From NCBI GenBank assembly GCA_021811525.1, contig JAJZOK010000063.1, forward strand, positions 1 through 6,840: a stretch of 6,840 nt of DNA. The letters are read 5' to 3'. How positions within the stretch are numbered: the first letter of the stretch is position 1; each line of letters begins with the position of its first letter. This DNA comes from Thermoplasmata archaeon. GTDB taxonomy: Archaea > Thermoplasmatota > Thermoplasmata > Thermoplasmatales > Thermoplasmataceae. Both the position numbers and the translations under genes were made by a program. Under the pieces are notes generated by a model that saw only the letters and a list, made by a program, of their open reading frames with translations, was not told the origin of the DNA and searched no databases. Of this stretch, positions 1-6,219 are shown one piece after another.

Positions 1-458
1 ATCGTGCTTACCCATTCAAGCTTTCGCTGACGGATTTTCCACATTGGCATTTCTTTTGAATCTGGAAGCTTCAATTTCATCGATTGATACTTCCCAATGA
101 ATCCGTATGGTGCAGTTTCTCTGTAATCTTTAGCATCGGGACTCATGGGTATTATTGGAATTCCTTTGTAAATTGCTGCACCACATTCTTGATCTGTCCG
201 AATAGATAAGATGAAATTTTCAGTGATTATTGGAATGAATATGTTGCATTCCTTTAAGTTTTCTAATATTTCCCTTTCCCAAAGAGCTGTTGGTATTCCA
301 TCCTTGTGTGCAAGAAAGCATTCCACTACAAAGTGTTTAAAAAGCTCCTTTATCAGACCGGCTATTTCCTTATCTAAATGTGAATAGTTGTAAAGTTGGG
401 TTTTTATCTGGAAAGTGATTATTTTCACATCCAAGTTTTTACTTGTCAACAGGAGCAT
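1..458 (-). CDS. TIR-domain protein (partial, C-terminus beyond left edge)
   Basis: An uninterrupted minus-strand frame of 152 codons runs from ATG at 458 off the left edge. Numbering from that ATG, the protein shows prokaryotic TIR hallmarks: YSHLDKEIAGLIKELF (25-40), the strand CFLAHKD (47-53), W60 followed by EREI with E63 in the place of the NAD-cleaving glutamate, CNIFIPIITENF (71-82), TDQECGAAI (88-96), IPIIPM (100-105) and PYGFIGKY (117-124). Such proteins commonly hydrolyse NAD or make cyclic-ADP-ribose signals in anti-phage defence; that role is inferred here. The first strand, normally like FISYS, reads QLYNYS, so the N-terminus is divergent. A stop codon directly precedes ATG 458; GTG at 428 is an alternative start that leaves the TIR core intact. 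Neither start has a Shine-Dalgarno site. The gene begins beside a tRNA-Thr 3' fragment, suggesting it is cargo of an integrated element. TIR assignment is firm; system type is unknown because neighbours are outside the window. Confidence 0.85.
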   Translation of the reverse strand, partial: MLLLTSKNLDVKIITFQIKTQLYNYSHLDKEIAGLIKELFKHFVVECFLAHKDGIPTALWEREILENLKECNIFIPIITENFILSIRTDQECGAAIYKGIPIIPMSPDAKDYRETAPYGFIGKYQSMKLKLPDSKEMPMWKIRQRKLEWVST

Positions 459-468
459 CTAAGTGTAA

Positions 469-510
469 TTCGTAATCAGCAGGCCGGGGGTTCAAATCCC
501 TCCAGTGGCT
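469..510 (+). other. tRNA-Thr(CGU) 3' half, probable integration (att) site
   Basis: This stretch folds as the 3' half of a tRNA. The anticodon loop TTCGTAA (469-475) carries U33 and anticodon CGT (471-473). It is followed by the 3' anticodon strand TCAGC, variable loop AGGCC, T-stem GGGGG, T-loop TTCAAAT and T-stem CCCTC, which pair at all five positions with one G-U. The 3' acceptor strand CAGTGGC and discriminator T complete it, with no encoded CCA. A U discriminator and an acceptor starting GCC (implied by complementarity) are usual for archaeal tRNA-Thr. The bases before 469 (TGTAA) do not pair with TCAGC, and no GCCACTG or D-arm lies upstream, so there is no 5' half. Half-tRNAs starting in the anticodon loop are left by archaeal tyrosine integrases. 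By orientation the intact tRNA and element body should lie left of this window. Confidence 0.8.
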
Positions 511-902
511 TATATTACAAAATAGTGAGTTTTTGGCTCTTCTTGTAGTGCTATTTTTGTTGGGTTTCGATATTTTACTTTCCTAATTTATTTCATTGCT
601 TATATCATCTATTTTTGCTTTACTTTCAATAACTTTTCAAATGTTCATTAAAGTGATTTTGTTTATCTTGCTAATCTATTGGTGGCAATCCTTAATCAGG
701 GCATCTTGGTTCAAGCCTCCCAAGGTTCTCACAATGGATGTTGTAAAATTTATCTATTCAAATACATCTAATTATCGATCACTTTGAATATCACTTTCAT
801 GTGAGCCATCCCAGCATTTGTGTCGTAATCTTGTCAGTATTCGTGTTTCTGTCATGAATAGAAAAGAATGATTTCAGTTTGATAATTGTTATAGGTTGTA
901 CC
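511..902. other. AT-rich stretch with no convincing gene
   Basis: No RNA gene or recognisable protein is visible. The longest reading frame starts at TTG 596 and ends at 787 on the plus strand. It would give 63 residues with a hydrophobic first half (about residues 1-30, rich in I, L and F) and a polar tail containing WFKPP and VVKFIYSN. It has no ATG start, no Shine-Dalgarno site and no recognised family, and poly-T-rich DNA readily gives such hydrophobic translations. The tail could be a scrap of an older gene, but I cannot name it. If the tRNA half at 469-510 is an att site, this stretch is the original chromosomal DNA downstream of that tRNA. Confidence 0.5.
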
Positions 903-914
903 GAAAAGTTTATC
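903..914 (+). promoter_or_regulatory. TATA-like promoter of the DUF998 gene
   Basis: GAAAAGTTTATC is an archaeal TATA-box-like sequence centred about 31 bases before ATG 940. That spacing puts the transcript start a few bases before, or at, the start codon. No Shine-Dalgarno sequence lies between, consistent with leaderless or near-leaderless translation. Confidence 0.5.
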
Positions 915-939
915 AGAATTTGATCGCCTTGCTTTTTAA

Positions 940-1500
940 ATGAACAATCAACGTAGCGCGGGAGTTCTAGTCTTCATTGGCGTTTTCCTGTTTTCAATTG
1001 CCATTCTCATAACCGAAACACTGAATCCAGCCTATTCGCTTAATCTGGATTCCATTAGCAGTTTGGGAATTGGCCCGCATGGATATATCTTCTATTATTC
1101 CATCCTTTTGATGGGTGCCTTGGTGGTCATTGCCGGGATTATTCTCCTGTCTGGAAAGAAAAGGCAGGCATGGCATGCCAGCATCATACTAGTCGGGTTG
1201 GGGGCATTCGGTGTAGGAATATTCCCTTATATCATAAATTACCCTATTTTGCATGGCTACTTTGCCTTCACAGCTTTCATTTTCGGAGGTATTACCGCCA
1301 TACTTTTTGGTGCCCAAAAAGGAACTCCACTTAGGGCCCTCTCCCCCATTGTAGGCGTATTTATCCTGGTATCCATTTTTCTCTACGCAACTGGGAGGCT
1401 CTATGGGCTTGGCCCTGGAGGCATGGAAAGAATGATAGTATATCCAACATTATTCTGGGCCCTTGCACTTTCCGGACACCTAATGAACCAGAAAGAATAA
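940..1500 (+). CDS. DUF998 family integral membrane protein
   Basis: This 186-residue protein is almost entirely membrane-embedded. Six hydrophobic helices lie near residues 7-25, 46-68, 77-98, 103-123, 130-150 and 162-182, with short polar loops such as SGKKRQ (71-76) and GAQKGTP (123-129). Length, helix number and the pattern of helix-breaking glycines and prolines match the DUF998 family, found widely in archaea and bacteria, whose biochemical function is unknown. Conserved-looking points are the NP after helix 1, GIGPHG before helix 2, and GLGPGGMERM with YP before helix 6. ATG 940 is the natural start because it leads straight into helix 1 and sits at leaderless distance from a TATA box. 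The gene is monocistronic as far as can be seen: 253 bases separate it from the peptidase gene. A decayed paralogue lies at 6220-6683 in the same orientation. Family assignment is from recall of sequence pattern. Confidence 0.75.
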   Translation: MNNQRSAGVLVFIGVFLFSIAILITETLNPAYSLNLDSISSLGIGPHGYIFYYSILLMGALVVIAGIILLSGKKRQAWHASIILVGLGAFGVGIFPYIINYPILHGYFAFTAFIFGGITAILFGAQKGTPLRALSPIVGVFILVSIFLYATGRLYGLGPGGMERMIVYPTLFWALALSGHLMNQKE

Positions 1501-1753
1501 TGGCAAAGATCCGCAATTTTTTTCACTTTCTTAAATAATTCATTCTCTTCCATGCAAATTTCTTTAGTTGGGCACATTAATTTCAAAATCAAAGTAAAAA
1601 GTAGCATTTCTGGTACTGGCCAGCTGGCACATGCCATTTATGTGCTTGCCTTGTCAAATGCCCTCATGGATTGGGAACTCTCTGATGGTCTATCTGGGAT
1701 GCCAACGCTGGAACTTTGTGAAGAATTTATGAGGCGGTATTGGCTGCAACATT
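1501..1753. other. Intergenic region with a doubtful small reading frame
   Basis: The region between the DUF998 and peptidase genes contains one plus-strand frame, ATG 1552 to stop 1770. It encodes 72 residues without a recognised motif and overlaps the peptidase start by 17 bases in another frame. An A/T-rich box (TTAAATAATT, near 1532-1541) lies only about 15 bases before that ATG, too close for a leaderless start, and there is no Shine-Dalgarno site. I treat it as unproven. The later part of the region is less AT-rich than the other spacers, so a real small gene or an old gene remnant cannot be excluded. Confidence 0.4.
1723..1730 (+). promoter_or_regulatory. Candidate TATA box of the peptidase gene
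   Basis: GAATTTAT is centred about 27 bases before ATG 1754, the spacing expected for a leaderless archaeal transcript. A GAGG further on (1731-1734) is about 20 bases from the start codon, too far to act as a Shine-Dalgarno site. Confidence 0.4.
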
Positions 1754-3526
1754 ATGGACGACCCCTATGAGTTCGCAGAAGCACTAGATGAAAAGACCAG
1801 GTCCTATGTAATTGAAAAAACCTCTGAATTCAGGAAAAAATATGGAAATATTGGAGAAAGCAACGGGAAAAGGATAAGGGAATTTATTCAGGCAAAGATA
1901 GTAAAACAGGTTGCAGTGGCCGGTAAGAATCTTGCAACTCTATACAGGGCAGGCGGTAAGTATTCAGTATCTCTGAACGGGGAAGACGTTTATTCATCGG
2001 ACAAAGTGATTTCCAGAATCAACATCAGCGACGACGGAAATCGGCTTGCCCTTTTTGAGACTTTTGGTTCAGACCTTGGTACAATGAAGATTTTAGAAAA
2101 CGGGAATGTTGTGGTTGAAATGGAAGGGAACATTGGCCAGGTAGTTTTCACGTCCAACTCATTTTACATTACAAAGTCCTTCACTGAAAACCCCCCTCCA
2201 GATGGTGGTGAACTCAATTCCCACAGAGTTCTGCTGGATGGAAAGGTTGTATTTGGCACCGGCCTTGACAGCACCAAATTTATCGGCCTTTACAGCAGCA
2301 AGGGGAAAATGATCCTGACAGTAGGAGACTGGAACGCAACCTCCATCTATTGTGGAGAGCTTGAAAATCCCGGAACTTGGGAGAAGGTGCATGACCTCAA
2401 CGCAACCGCCGAGCCCGTTGGGATGGTCAACGGGGAAGTCTGCTACCTGCTGAAGGAAGGAAACGGCATCCTGAGGATAGGGGAGAAAGACATCATCCAA
2501 TTTCCTGCGCCCGTGGAAAGCTGCAATCTAGTCAGAGAAGGATTCTTTGCCACTTACCTGATTGATGCAAAGCTGGGAGTATCCCTGTACAGCCTGTCCG
2601 GAGAAAAAATAATAGATTTTTCCATGGATGAGGCAATGGGGCTCCTTTCCGCTGATTCAGATGAAGAACGGGCTGTGATGGTTATGCAGTCCTTCGGGCT
2701 GCCCTACTCAATCTGGGCGTATGAACGCAAGTCATTTAAGATGCAGGAGGAAAACAGGCTCCTGAATCCAAGGATCGAGGATCGCTGGGTACAGTCGAAT
2801 GGTGCTAAGGTGCACTACTTCCTTGTTTCGCCAGAGAAGAGCGGAAAGAAGCAGGCATTGGCCTATGGTTATGGCGGATACAATATATCGCTGGGGCCAA
2901 CTTATTCCCCTATATATTGCTCTCTTTTATCAAGCGGCGCTTCCATTGCTCAGGCAAACCTCAGAGGAGGTGGGGAATATGGAAAGGAATGGCATGATGC
3001 CGGTATCAGGGAAAAGAAACAGAATGTGTTTGATGATTTCATCTCTGTCATTTCTGAATTGAAATCAATGGGCTATAGGGTAGTGGCCAAAGGGGAAAGC
3101 AACGGTGGGCTCCTCGTTGGCTCAGTCATGACCCAAAGGCCAGACATTCTGGACGGGGCAGTGATAGGTGTGCCAGTTCTGGACATGCTCAGGTTCCACA
3201 AGATGTCCGTTGGCAGATACTGGACAACAGAGTATGGGAATCCAGATAAACAGGAGGACGCGAACTTCCTTAGAAAGTATTCGCCCTACCATAACATTAC
3301 AAATGCTAAATATCCACCGACCCTTATATACAGCAGATGGAACGATGACAGGGTCCATCCTGCCCATGCGATAAAGTTCCACATGAAGTTGAGCGAAGTG
3401 TCAGAAGATGCCTTCTTGAGAATCGGGATGAGCGGAGGTCATTCCGGGATAACTCCTAACGAGGAGAATAGGGAGGTTTCAGAAATCTACAGCTTTATAA
3501 TGGACTGCCTTACCAGCCAAACCTAG
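1754..3526 (+). CDS. Prolyl oligopeptidase family serine peptidase (S9A)
   Basis: This 590-residue protein has the two-part S9A layout. After a short N-terminal segment opening with DDPYEF comes a beta-propeller-like region (about 60-340) of repeated short strands. The C-terminal alpha/beta-hydrolase domain (about 345-590) follows. The catalytic triad is complete: S449 in GESNGG, D531 in NDDRVHP and H563 in SGGHSG. The family's oxyanion segment GYGGYNIS, the NLRGGGEYG motif and the KYSPYHN stretch are present, and R533 matches the substrate-binding arginine. The family cleaves short peptides after proline, usually in the cytoplasm; no signal peptide is visible. It is shorter than mammalian enzymes (about 710) and close to archaeal ones (about 615). 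ATG 1754 is chosen because DPYE is the usual family N-terminus and a TATA box sits 27 bases upstream. The nucleophile elbow has Glu before Ser where GGSNGG is commoner. Role in peptide catabolism is inferred. Confidence 0.93.
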   Translation: MDDPYEFAEALDEKTRSYVIEKTSEFRKKYGNIGESNGKRIREFIQAKIVKQVAVAGKNLATLYRAGGKYSVSLNGEDVYSSDKVISRINISDDGNRLALFETFGSDLGTMKILENGNVVVEMEGNIGQVVFTSNSFYITKSFTENPPPDGGELNSHRVLLDGKVVFGTGLDSTKFIGLYSSKGKMILTVGDWNATSIYCGELENPGTWEKVHDLNATAEPVGMVNGEVCYLLKEGNGILRIGEKDIIQFPAPVESCNLVREGFFATYLIDAKLGVSLYSLSGEKIIDFSMDEAMGLLSADSDEERAVMVMQSFGLPYSIWAYERKSFKMQEENRLLNPRIEDRWVQSNGAKVHYFLVSPEKSGKKQALAYGYGGYNISLGPTYSPIYCSLLSSGASIAQANLRGGGEYGKEWHDAGIREKKQNVFDDFISVISELKSMGYRVVAKGESNGGLLVGSVMTQRPDILDGAVIGVPVLDMLRFHKMSVGRYWTTEYGNPDKQEDANFLRKYSPYHNITNAKYPPTLIYSRWNDDRVHPAHAIKFHMKLSEVSEDAFLRIGMSGGHSGITPNEENREVSEIYSFIMDCLTSQT

Positions 3527-3573
3527 TGACTTCATAACTGCATTCTCATAGCCTCTCATTCCCTAGGGGTCTG

Positions 3574-3600
3574 GAGGGAGGCCGCCTTTAGGCTTCTCTT
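3574..3600 (+). other. GC-rich imperfect hairpin after the peptidase gene
   Basis: In an otherwise AT-rich spacer, GAGGCCGCC (3578-3586), loop TTTA and GGCTTCTC (3591-3598) form an imperfect stem: GCC/GGC, a small internal bulge, then GAGG with TTCTC. A short palindrome, CCCTAGGG, lies just before (3561-3568). There is no U-run after the stem, so it is a weak terminator candidate. The arrangement of purine-rich arm, CTTTAGG and GGCTTC recalls structured right ends of IS200/IS605-type (TnpB) elements, but no transposase frame is attached. Confidence 0.35.
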
Positions 3601-3623
3601 CAATATTTCTGCCTTTAACAAGA

Positions 3624-3654
3624 CAAAACTTTGTTTCGTCGTTTATAAGTTTTG
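3624..3654. repeat. Perfect 8-bp inverted repeat containing a TATA-like box
   Basis: CAAAACTT (3624-3631) and AAGTTTTG (3647-3654) are perfect inverted copies separated by 15 bases. The right half overlaps TTTATAAG, a good archaeal TATA box. The site lies about 150-180 bases before the transporter gene, so it could be an operator with a distal promoter or a chance AT-rich palindrome. Confidence 0.4.
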
Positions 3655-3768
3655 CATGTAGACTGACGCACATTTTTTAAGCACAAACCTGGGCCATTTT
3701 ATATCATTTCAAAAAAATGCCAATTTTGGGTATAATGACCATAAATTTCGGGAATTCTATCGTATTGC

Positions 3769-3799
3769 TCTAATATTAGGCCCACAAATATTAAAATAT
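3769..3799 (+). promoter_or_regulatory. Candidate TATA boxes of the MFS transporter gene
   Basis: Two A/T boxes could serve the transporter. TCTAATATTA (about 3769-3778) is roughly 31 bases before ATG 3806. AAATATTAAAATAT (3786-3799) is about 29 bases before the second in-frame ATG at 3821. Each would give a leaderless transcript from its own start codon, so they bear on which start is used. Confidence 0.4.
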
Positions 3800-3805
3800 C
3801 AGAGG

Positions 3806-5167
3806 ATGGTAAACCCTGACATGGTAGAGCAAAACATACCTACCAAGAAAATGGGCCTCATTACGTTTGCAGCGTCCCTTGGTTCTCTGTTTGAGTGGTA
3901 CGACTTTTTCCTGTCCTCATTCGTTGCAGGGACCGTGTGGCCGATTATATTTTTTGCGAGCGGAAATATTGTGGTTGCCACCGCCCTTTCAATTTCTGCA
4001 TATGGAGTTTCATTCCTGGCAAGGCCGGTTGGAGCATTCATTTTTGGCCATATGGGAGACAGGTTGGGAAGGAAAACCACGCTGGTTATGACCATTGCAA
4101 TCATCGCAGTAGGAACATTGGGCATTGGGCTTACCCCTGACTATTCAGTGGTAGGCTCTCTGGCTCCAGTGTTGATAGTGCTGTTCAGGATCATCCAGGG
4201 AGTCGGTTTCGGGGGAGAATTTGGGGGAGCCATTTCATGGGTCTCCGAATTTGCGTCCAGATCGAAACATAGGGGATTCTGGGCCGGCTGGGTACAGGTT
4301 ACCGCAGCTACAGGCGCAACACTTGCATCACTTGCATATGTAATAGCAGGGGAGGTATTTGCGCACAGCTTTTTCCTTTCCGTTGGATGGAGAATTCCTT
4401 ATTTCATAGGGACTGTGGCACTTGTCATAGGCATATACATTAGGTACAGGACTGAGGAGAGCCCTCTCTTCAAGAACCTGATAAAAACAAAGAAACCTTT
4501 GAGGTCACCATCACTTGAGATATTCAGGAAGCAGGGAAAGACACTCTTCTTCATGGTTGCCGTGATTCTCACAAATTTCCTCCTCAATGTAGGACCGATT
4601 CCATTCTCAATCTCGTACATATTCAACATCGGGTTGGCGCACAAGGCGGCCAATGTAAACATTCCACTGGCTTCCTTCTCGATCCTCATAGGAAACACCT
4701 TTGCCATATTCACCACATTCGTTGGAGCATACCTTTCCGACCGCATAGGAAGAAAGAAAGTCCTTCTACTGTCATCGGTCCTGGTCCTGATCTTCATTTA
4801 CCCGTACTTCTATCTCATAGACACGCTTGTGCCCACCAACATTATAGTTGCACAGATGCTGTGGCTGGGAGCAGAGGCCTTAGGATATGGGACACTGGCA
4901 TCATTGCTTTCTGAACACTTTTCCACAGAGTACAGGTATTCAGGCACCGGGCTCACATACCAGATAGGCGCAGTATTCATTGGGATAATCACAACTTTTG
5001 CCATACCAGCCTACATATCCATTGCAAAGGGGGTAGTGGGTGCAGGGCCTTATGTTGCGGTTACCTCGGCTGTAATCTGTATAATCTCCATAGTGTCCAT
5101 CATGTTCCTGAAGGAAACAAAAGACATAACACTGGATAGCCTCGATGTGGAAGTAAACCCAAATTAA
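3806..5167 (+). CDS. MFS transporter, metabolite:H+ symporter group
   Basis: This 453-residue protein has about 12 membrane helices in two halves joined by a charged loop (about 213-240, rich in K and R). Features of the metabolite:H+ symporter group are clear: FEWYDFF in helix 1 (29-35), FLARPVGAFIFGHMGDRLGRK ending in MFS motif A (GHMGDRLGRK, 81-90), QGVGFGGEFGGA (131-142), and the second-half motif A GAYLSDRIGRKK (307-318). Known members import organic acids, shikimate, proline or betaine with protons; the substrate here cannot be read from sequence. In an acidophile the proton gradient would strongly favour such uptake. ATG 3806 gives the longest product; ATG 3821 (residue 6) is equally plausible and leaves all helices intact. 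AGAGG directly abuts 3806, too close for a Shine-Dalgarno site. The gene converges with the decarboxylase-like gene, with only 32 bases between stop codons, so any functional link is inference. Confidence 0.9.
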   Translation: MVNPDMVEQNIPTKKMGLITFAASLGSLFEWYDFFLSSFVAGTVWPIIFFASGNIVVATALSISAYGVSFLARPVGAFIFGHMGDRLGRKTTLVMTIAIIAVGTLGIGLTPDYSVVGSLAPVLIVLFRIIQGVGFGGEFGGAISWVSEFASRSKHRGFWAGWVQVTAATGATLASLAYVIAGEVFAHSFFLSVGWRIPYFIGTVALVIGIYIRYRTEESPLFKNLIKTKKPLRSPSLEIFRKQGKTLFFMVAVILTNFLLNVGPIPFSISYIFNIGLAHKAANVNIPLASFSILIGNTFAIFTTFVGAYLSDRIGRKKVLLLSSVLVLIFIYPYFYLIDTLVPTNIIVAQMLWLGAEALGYGTLASLLSEHFSTEYRYSGTGLTYQIGAVFIGIITTFAIPAYISIAKGVVGAGPYVAVTSAVICIISIVSIMFLKETKDITLDSLDVEVNPN

Positions 5168-5199
5168 ATTAGAAAATTTTAAAAAATTATTTTTTTTAT
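5168..5199. terminator. T-rich bidirectional terminator between convergent genes
   Basis: The 32 bases between the two stop codons are almost pure A/T. An eight-T run (5190-5197) follows the transporter. On the minus strand the A6 run at 5181-5186 reads as a U6 tract after the decarboxylase-like gene. Archaeal RNA polymerase terminates at such T-tracts without a stable hairpin, so one short spacer can end both transcripts. Confidence 0.55.
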
Positions 5200-6021
5200 T
5201 TATTCATTCAATCTTTTTAGCGTTGTTCCGCCATAGTTTGTCCAGCCTGACTTGAAATAGAATGCGCCTTCAATCTTTTTAGGGGCAAGGAAGTTCATGT
5301 CCTCCTCATCGTTTTCAGGGAATTCAAGCTCGCCCCTTCCTTTCCACACATCGCTCATTCTGTAATTCTTCGTCTGAACCTTGACAACCTCATGCAATGA
5401 GGGGCCGCTCGCTGGATCAACACTGGGAAGGTGCCTCACTCCAAAATAAGTCCCAAGCCTAGGGACTTCCTCAGGGGAAGATTCTTCCTCAATTTCCATT
5501 CCAGCAAACATTATCTTGTTTCCATGCCTGGTAACAACTCCGCCGATCTTTCCTCCCTTTTCAAGGCCCTTAAGGATTGGGTGGAGCTGGTGCAAATGTG
5601 TCATCTTTATGGTGGCAATCTTTTTGGGCCATCCATTGAGCCACCCCCTCATCAGGGAGAAGTCCTTGTCAACCCATATAAATGGAATAAAAACGCCATT
5701 TTCCCCGTTGAACCTGCAGGTCACGGTTATGATTGCCTCAGCATACTGGGTAGCATCAGGATTCCGGTAGGCTTTGTCCGGATTGTTTTCGCTGACCGAC
5801 GTAATTTCAGTCACTCTTGCAGTTACAAGGTCTGGCTGGTCTCCAGGCATAAGTGGCGGGGGGAGGATTCTCCTTACATCCTCCGGGTTAGTCCTGTAAA
5901 CAATTTCAATCACGTCAGAGGCAAAGTGCCATGGAGGGTGCTCAACCAAAGATGCCTTTCCTGTTGGCGTGTAAGGCATCGTGTAGCCGGCGTTTGTTTC
6001 GGCAGATGCTTTTTCTCTCAT
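5200..6021 (-). CDS. Acetoacetate decarboxylase family protein
   Basis: This 273-residue soluble protein matches the acetoacetate decarboxylase superfamily, in which a lysine forms a Schiff base with a keto acid. IVYRTNPEDVRRILPPPL (40-57) is the conserved first strand and helix. YAEAIITV (93-100) supplies E95, the counterpart of Glu76 of the Clostridium acetobutylicum enzyme. GWPKKIA (130-136) carries K133 and K134, matching Lys115 and Lys116. Aligned from memory, clostridial Arg29, which contacts the substrate, falls on S35, so acetoacetate may not be the substrate; superfamily members include enzymes with other keto-acid chemistry. The protein is slightly longer than the clostridial one (244). 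ATG 6021 is supported by a TATA-like box 35 bases upstream and a N-terminal segment reaching the conserved HPPWHF (28-33). It is a single-gene unit convergent with the transporter. Family is confident; reaction is not. Confidence 0.85.
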   Translation of the reverse strand: MREKASAETNAGYTMPYTPTGKASLVEHPPWHFASDVIEIVYRTNPEDVRRILPPPLMPGDQPDLVTARVTEITSVSENNPDKAYRNPDATQYAEAIITVTCRFNGENGVFIPFIWVDKDFSLMRGWLNGWPKKIATIKMTHLHQLHPILKGLEKGGKIGGVVTRHGNKIMFAGMEIEEESSPEEVPRLGTYFGVRHLPSVDPASGPSLHEVVKVQTKNYRMSDVWKGRGELEFPENDEEDMNFLAPKKIEGAFYFKSGWTNYGGTTLKRLNE

Positions 6022-6047
6022 TTAAGATCGAAACACACATGAGTTGT

Positions 6048-6066
6048 GCATAATATAATTTTATGC
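6048..6066 (-). promoter_or_regulatory. TATA box inside a palindrome, decarboxylase-like gene
   Basis: GCATAA (6048-6053) and TTATGC (6061-6066) are perfect inverted arms around TATAATT. The enclosed A/T box is about 36 bases before ATG 6021 on the minus strand, so transcription would start roughly 10 bases before the start codon. A protein bound to the palindrome would block or guide TBP, making this a likely operator. No Shine-Dalgarno site is present. Confidence 0.45.
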
Positions 6067-6111
6067 GGCATTTTGCCGTCTTGCTTTATTTATCGTATTG
6101 ATAATTTATCA
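6066..6111. repeat. Two further short palindromes upstream of the decarboxylase-like gene
   Basis: CGGCA-TTT-TGCCG (6066-6078) is a perfect five-base-pair inverted repeat directly next to the TATA palindrome. TGATAA-T-TTATCA (6099-6111) is a perfect six-base-pair one. They may be additional regulator sites for the minus-strand gene, though the second is AT-rich enough to be chance. Confidence 0.3.
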
Positions 6112-6219
6112 TAATTATAATCAATCTTATAACATGAGTTCGGGATTCTCCCCAATTAACAGCAAAAGATCAGGGATGAATTAAGGGAGGTTTTTCTATA
6201 TACATGATAAAATAGTAAT

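Noticed and set aside
705..725. GGTTCAAGCCTCC, similar to a tRNA T-arm
   Set aside because: It lacks a matching T-stem and acceptor strand; similarity to the real tRNA half at 469-510 is short and likely chance.
596..787. 63-codon frame with hydrophobic N-terminus
   Set aside because: Starts with TTG in T-rich DNA, which yields hydrophobic residues by composition alone; no promoter, ribosome site or family match.
1552..1770. 72-codon plus-strand frame overlapping the peptidase start
   Set aside because: No recognised motif, no ribosome site, TATA-like box too close to the ATG, and it overlaps the well-supported peptidase start; kept only as a note on the spacer.
3799..4125. 108-codon minus-strand frame
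   Set aside because: Antisense shadow of the transporter gene, which has clear symporter motifs on the plus strand.
5431..6042. 203-codon plus-strand frame
   Set aside because: Lies antisense over the acetoacetate-decarboxylase family gene, whose motifs fix the coding strand.
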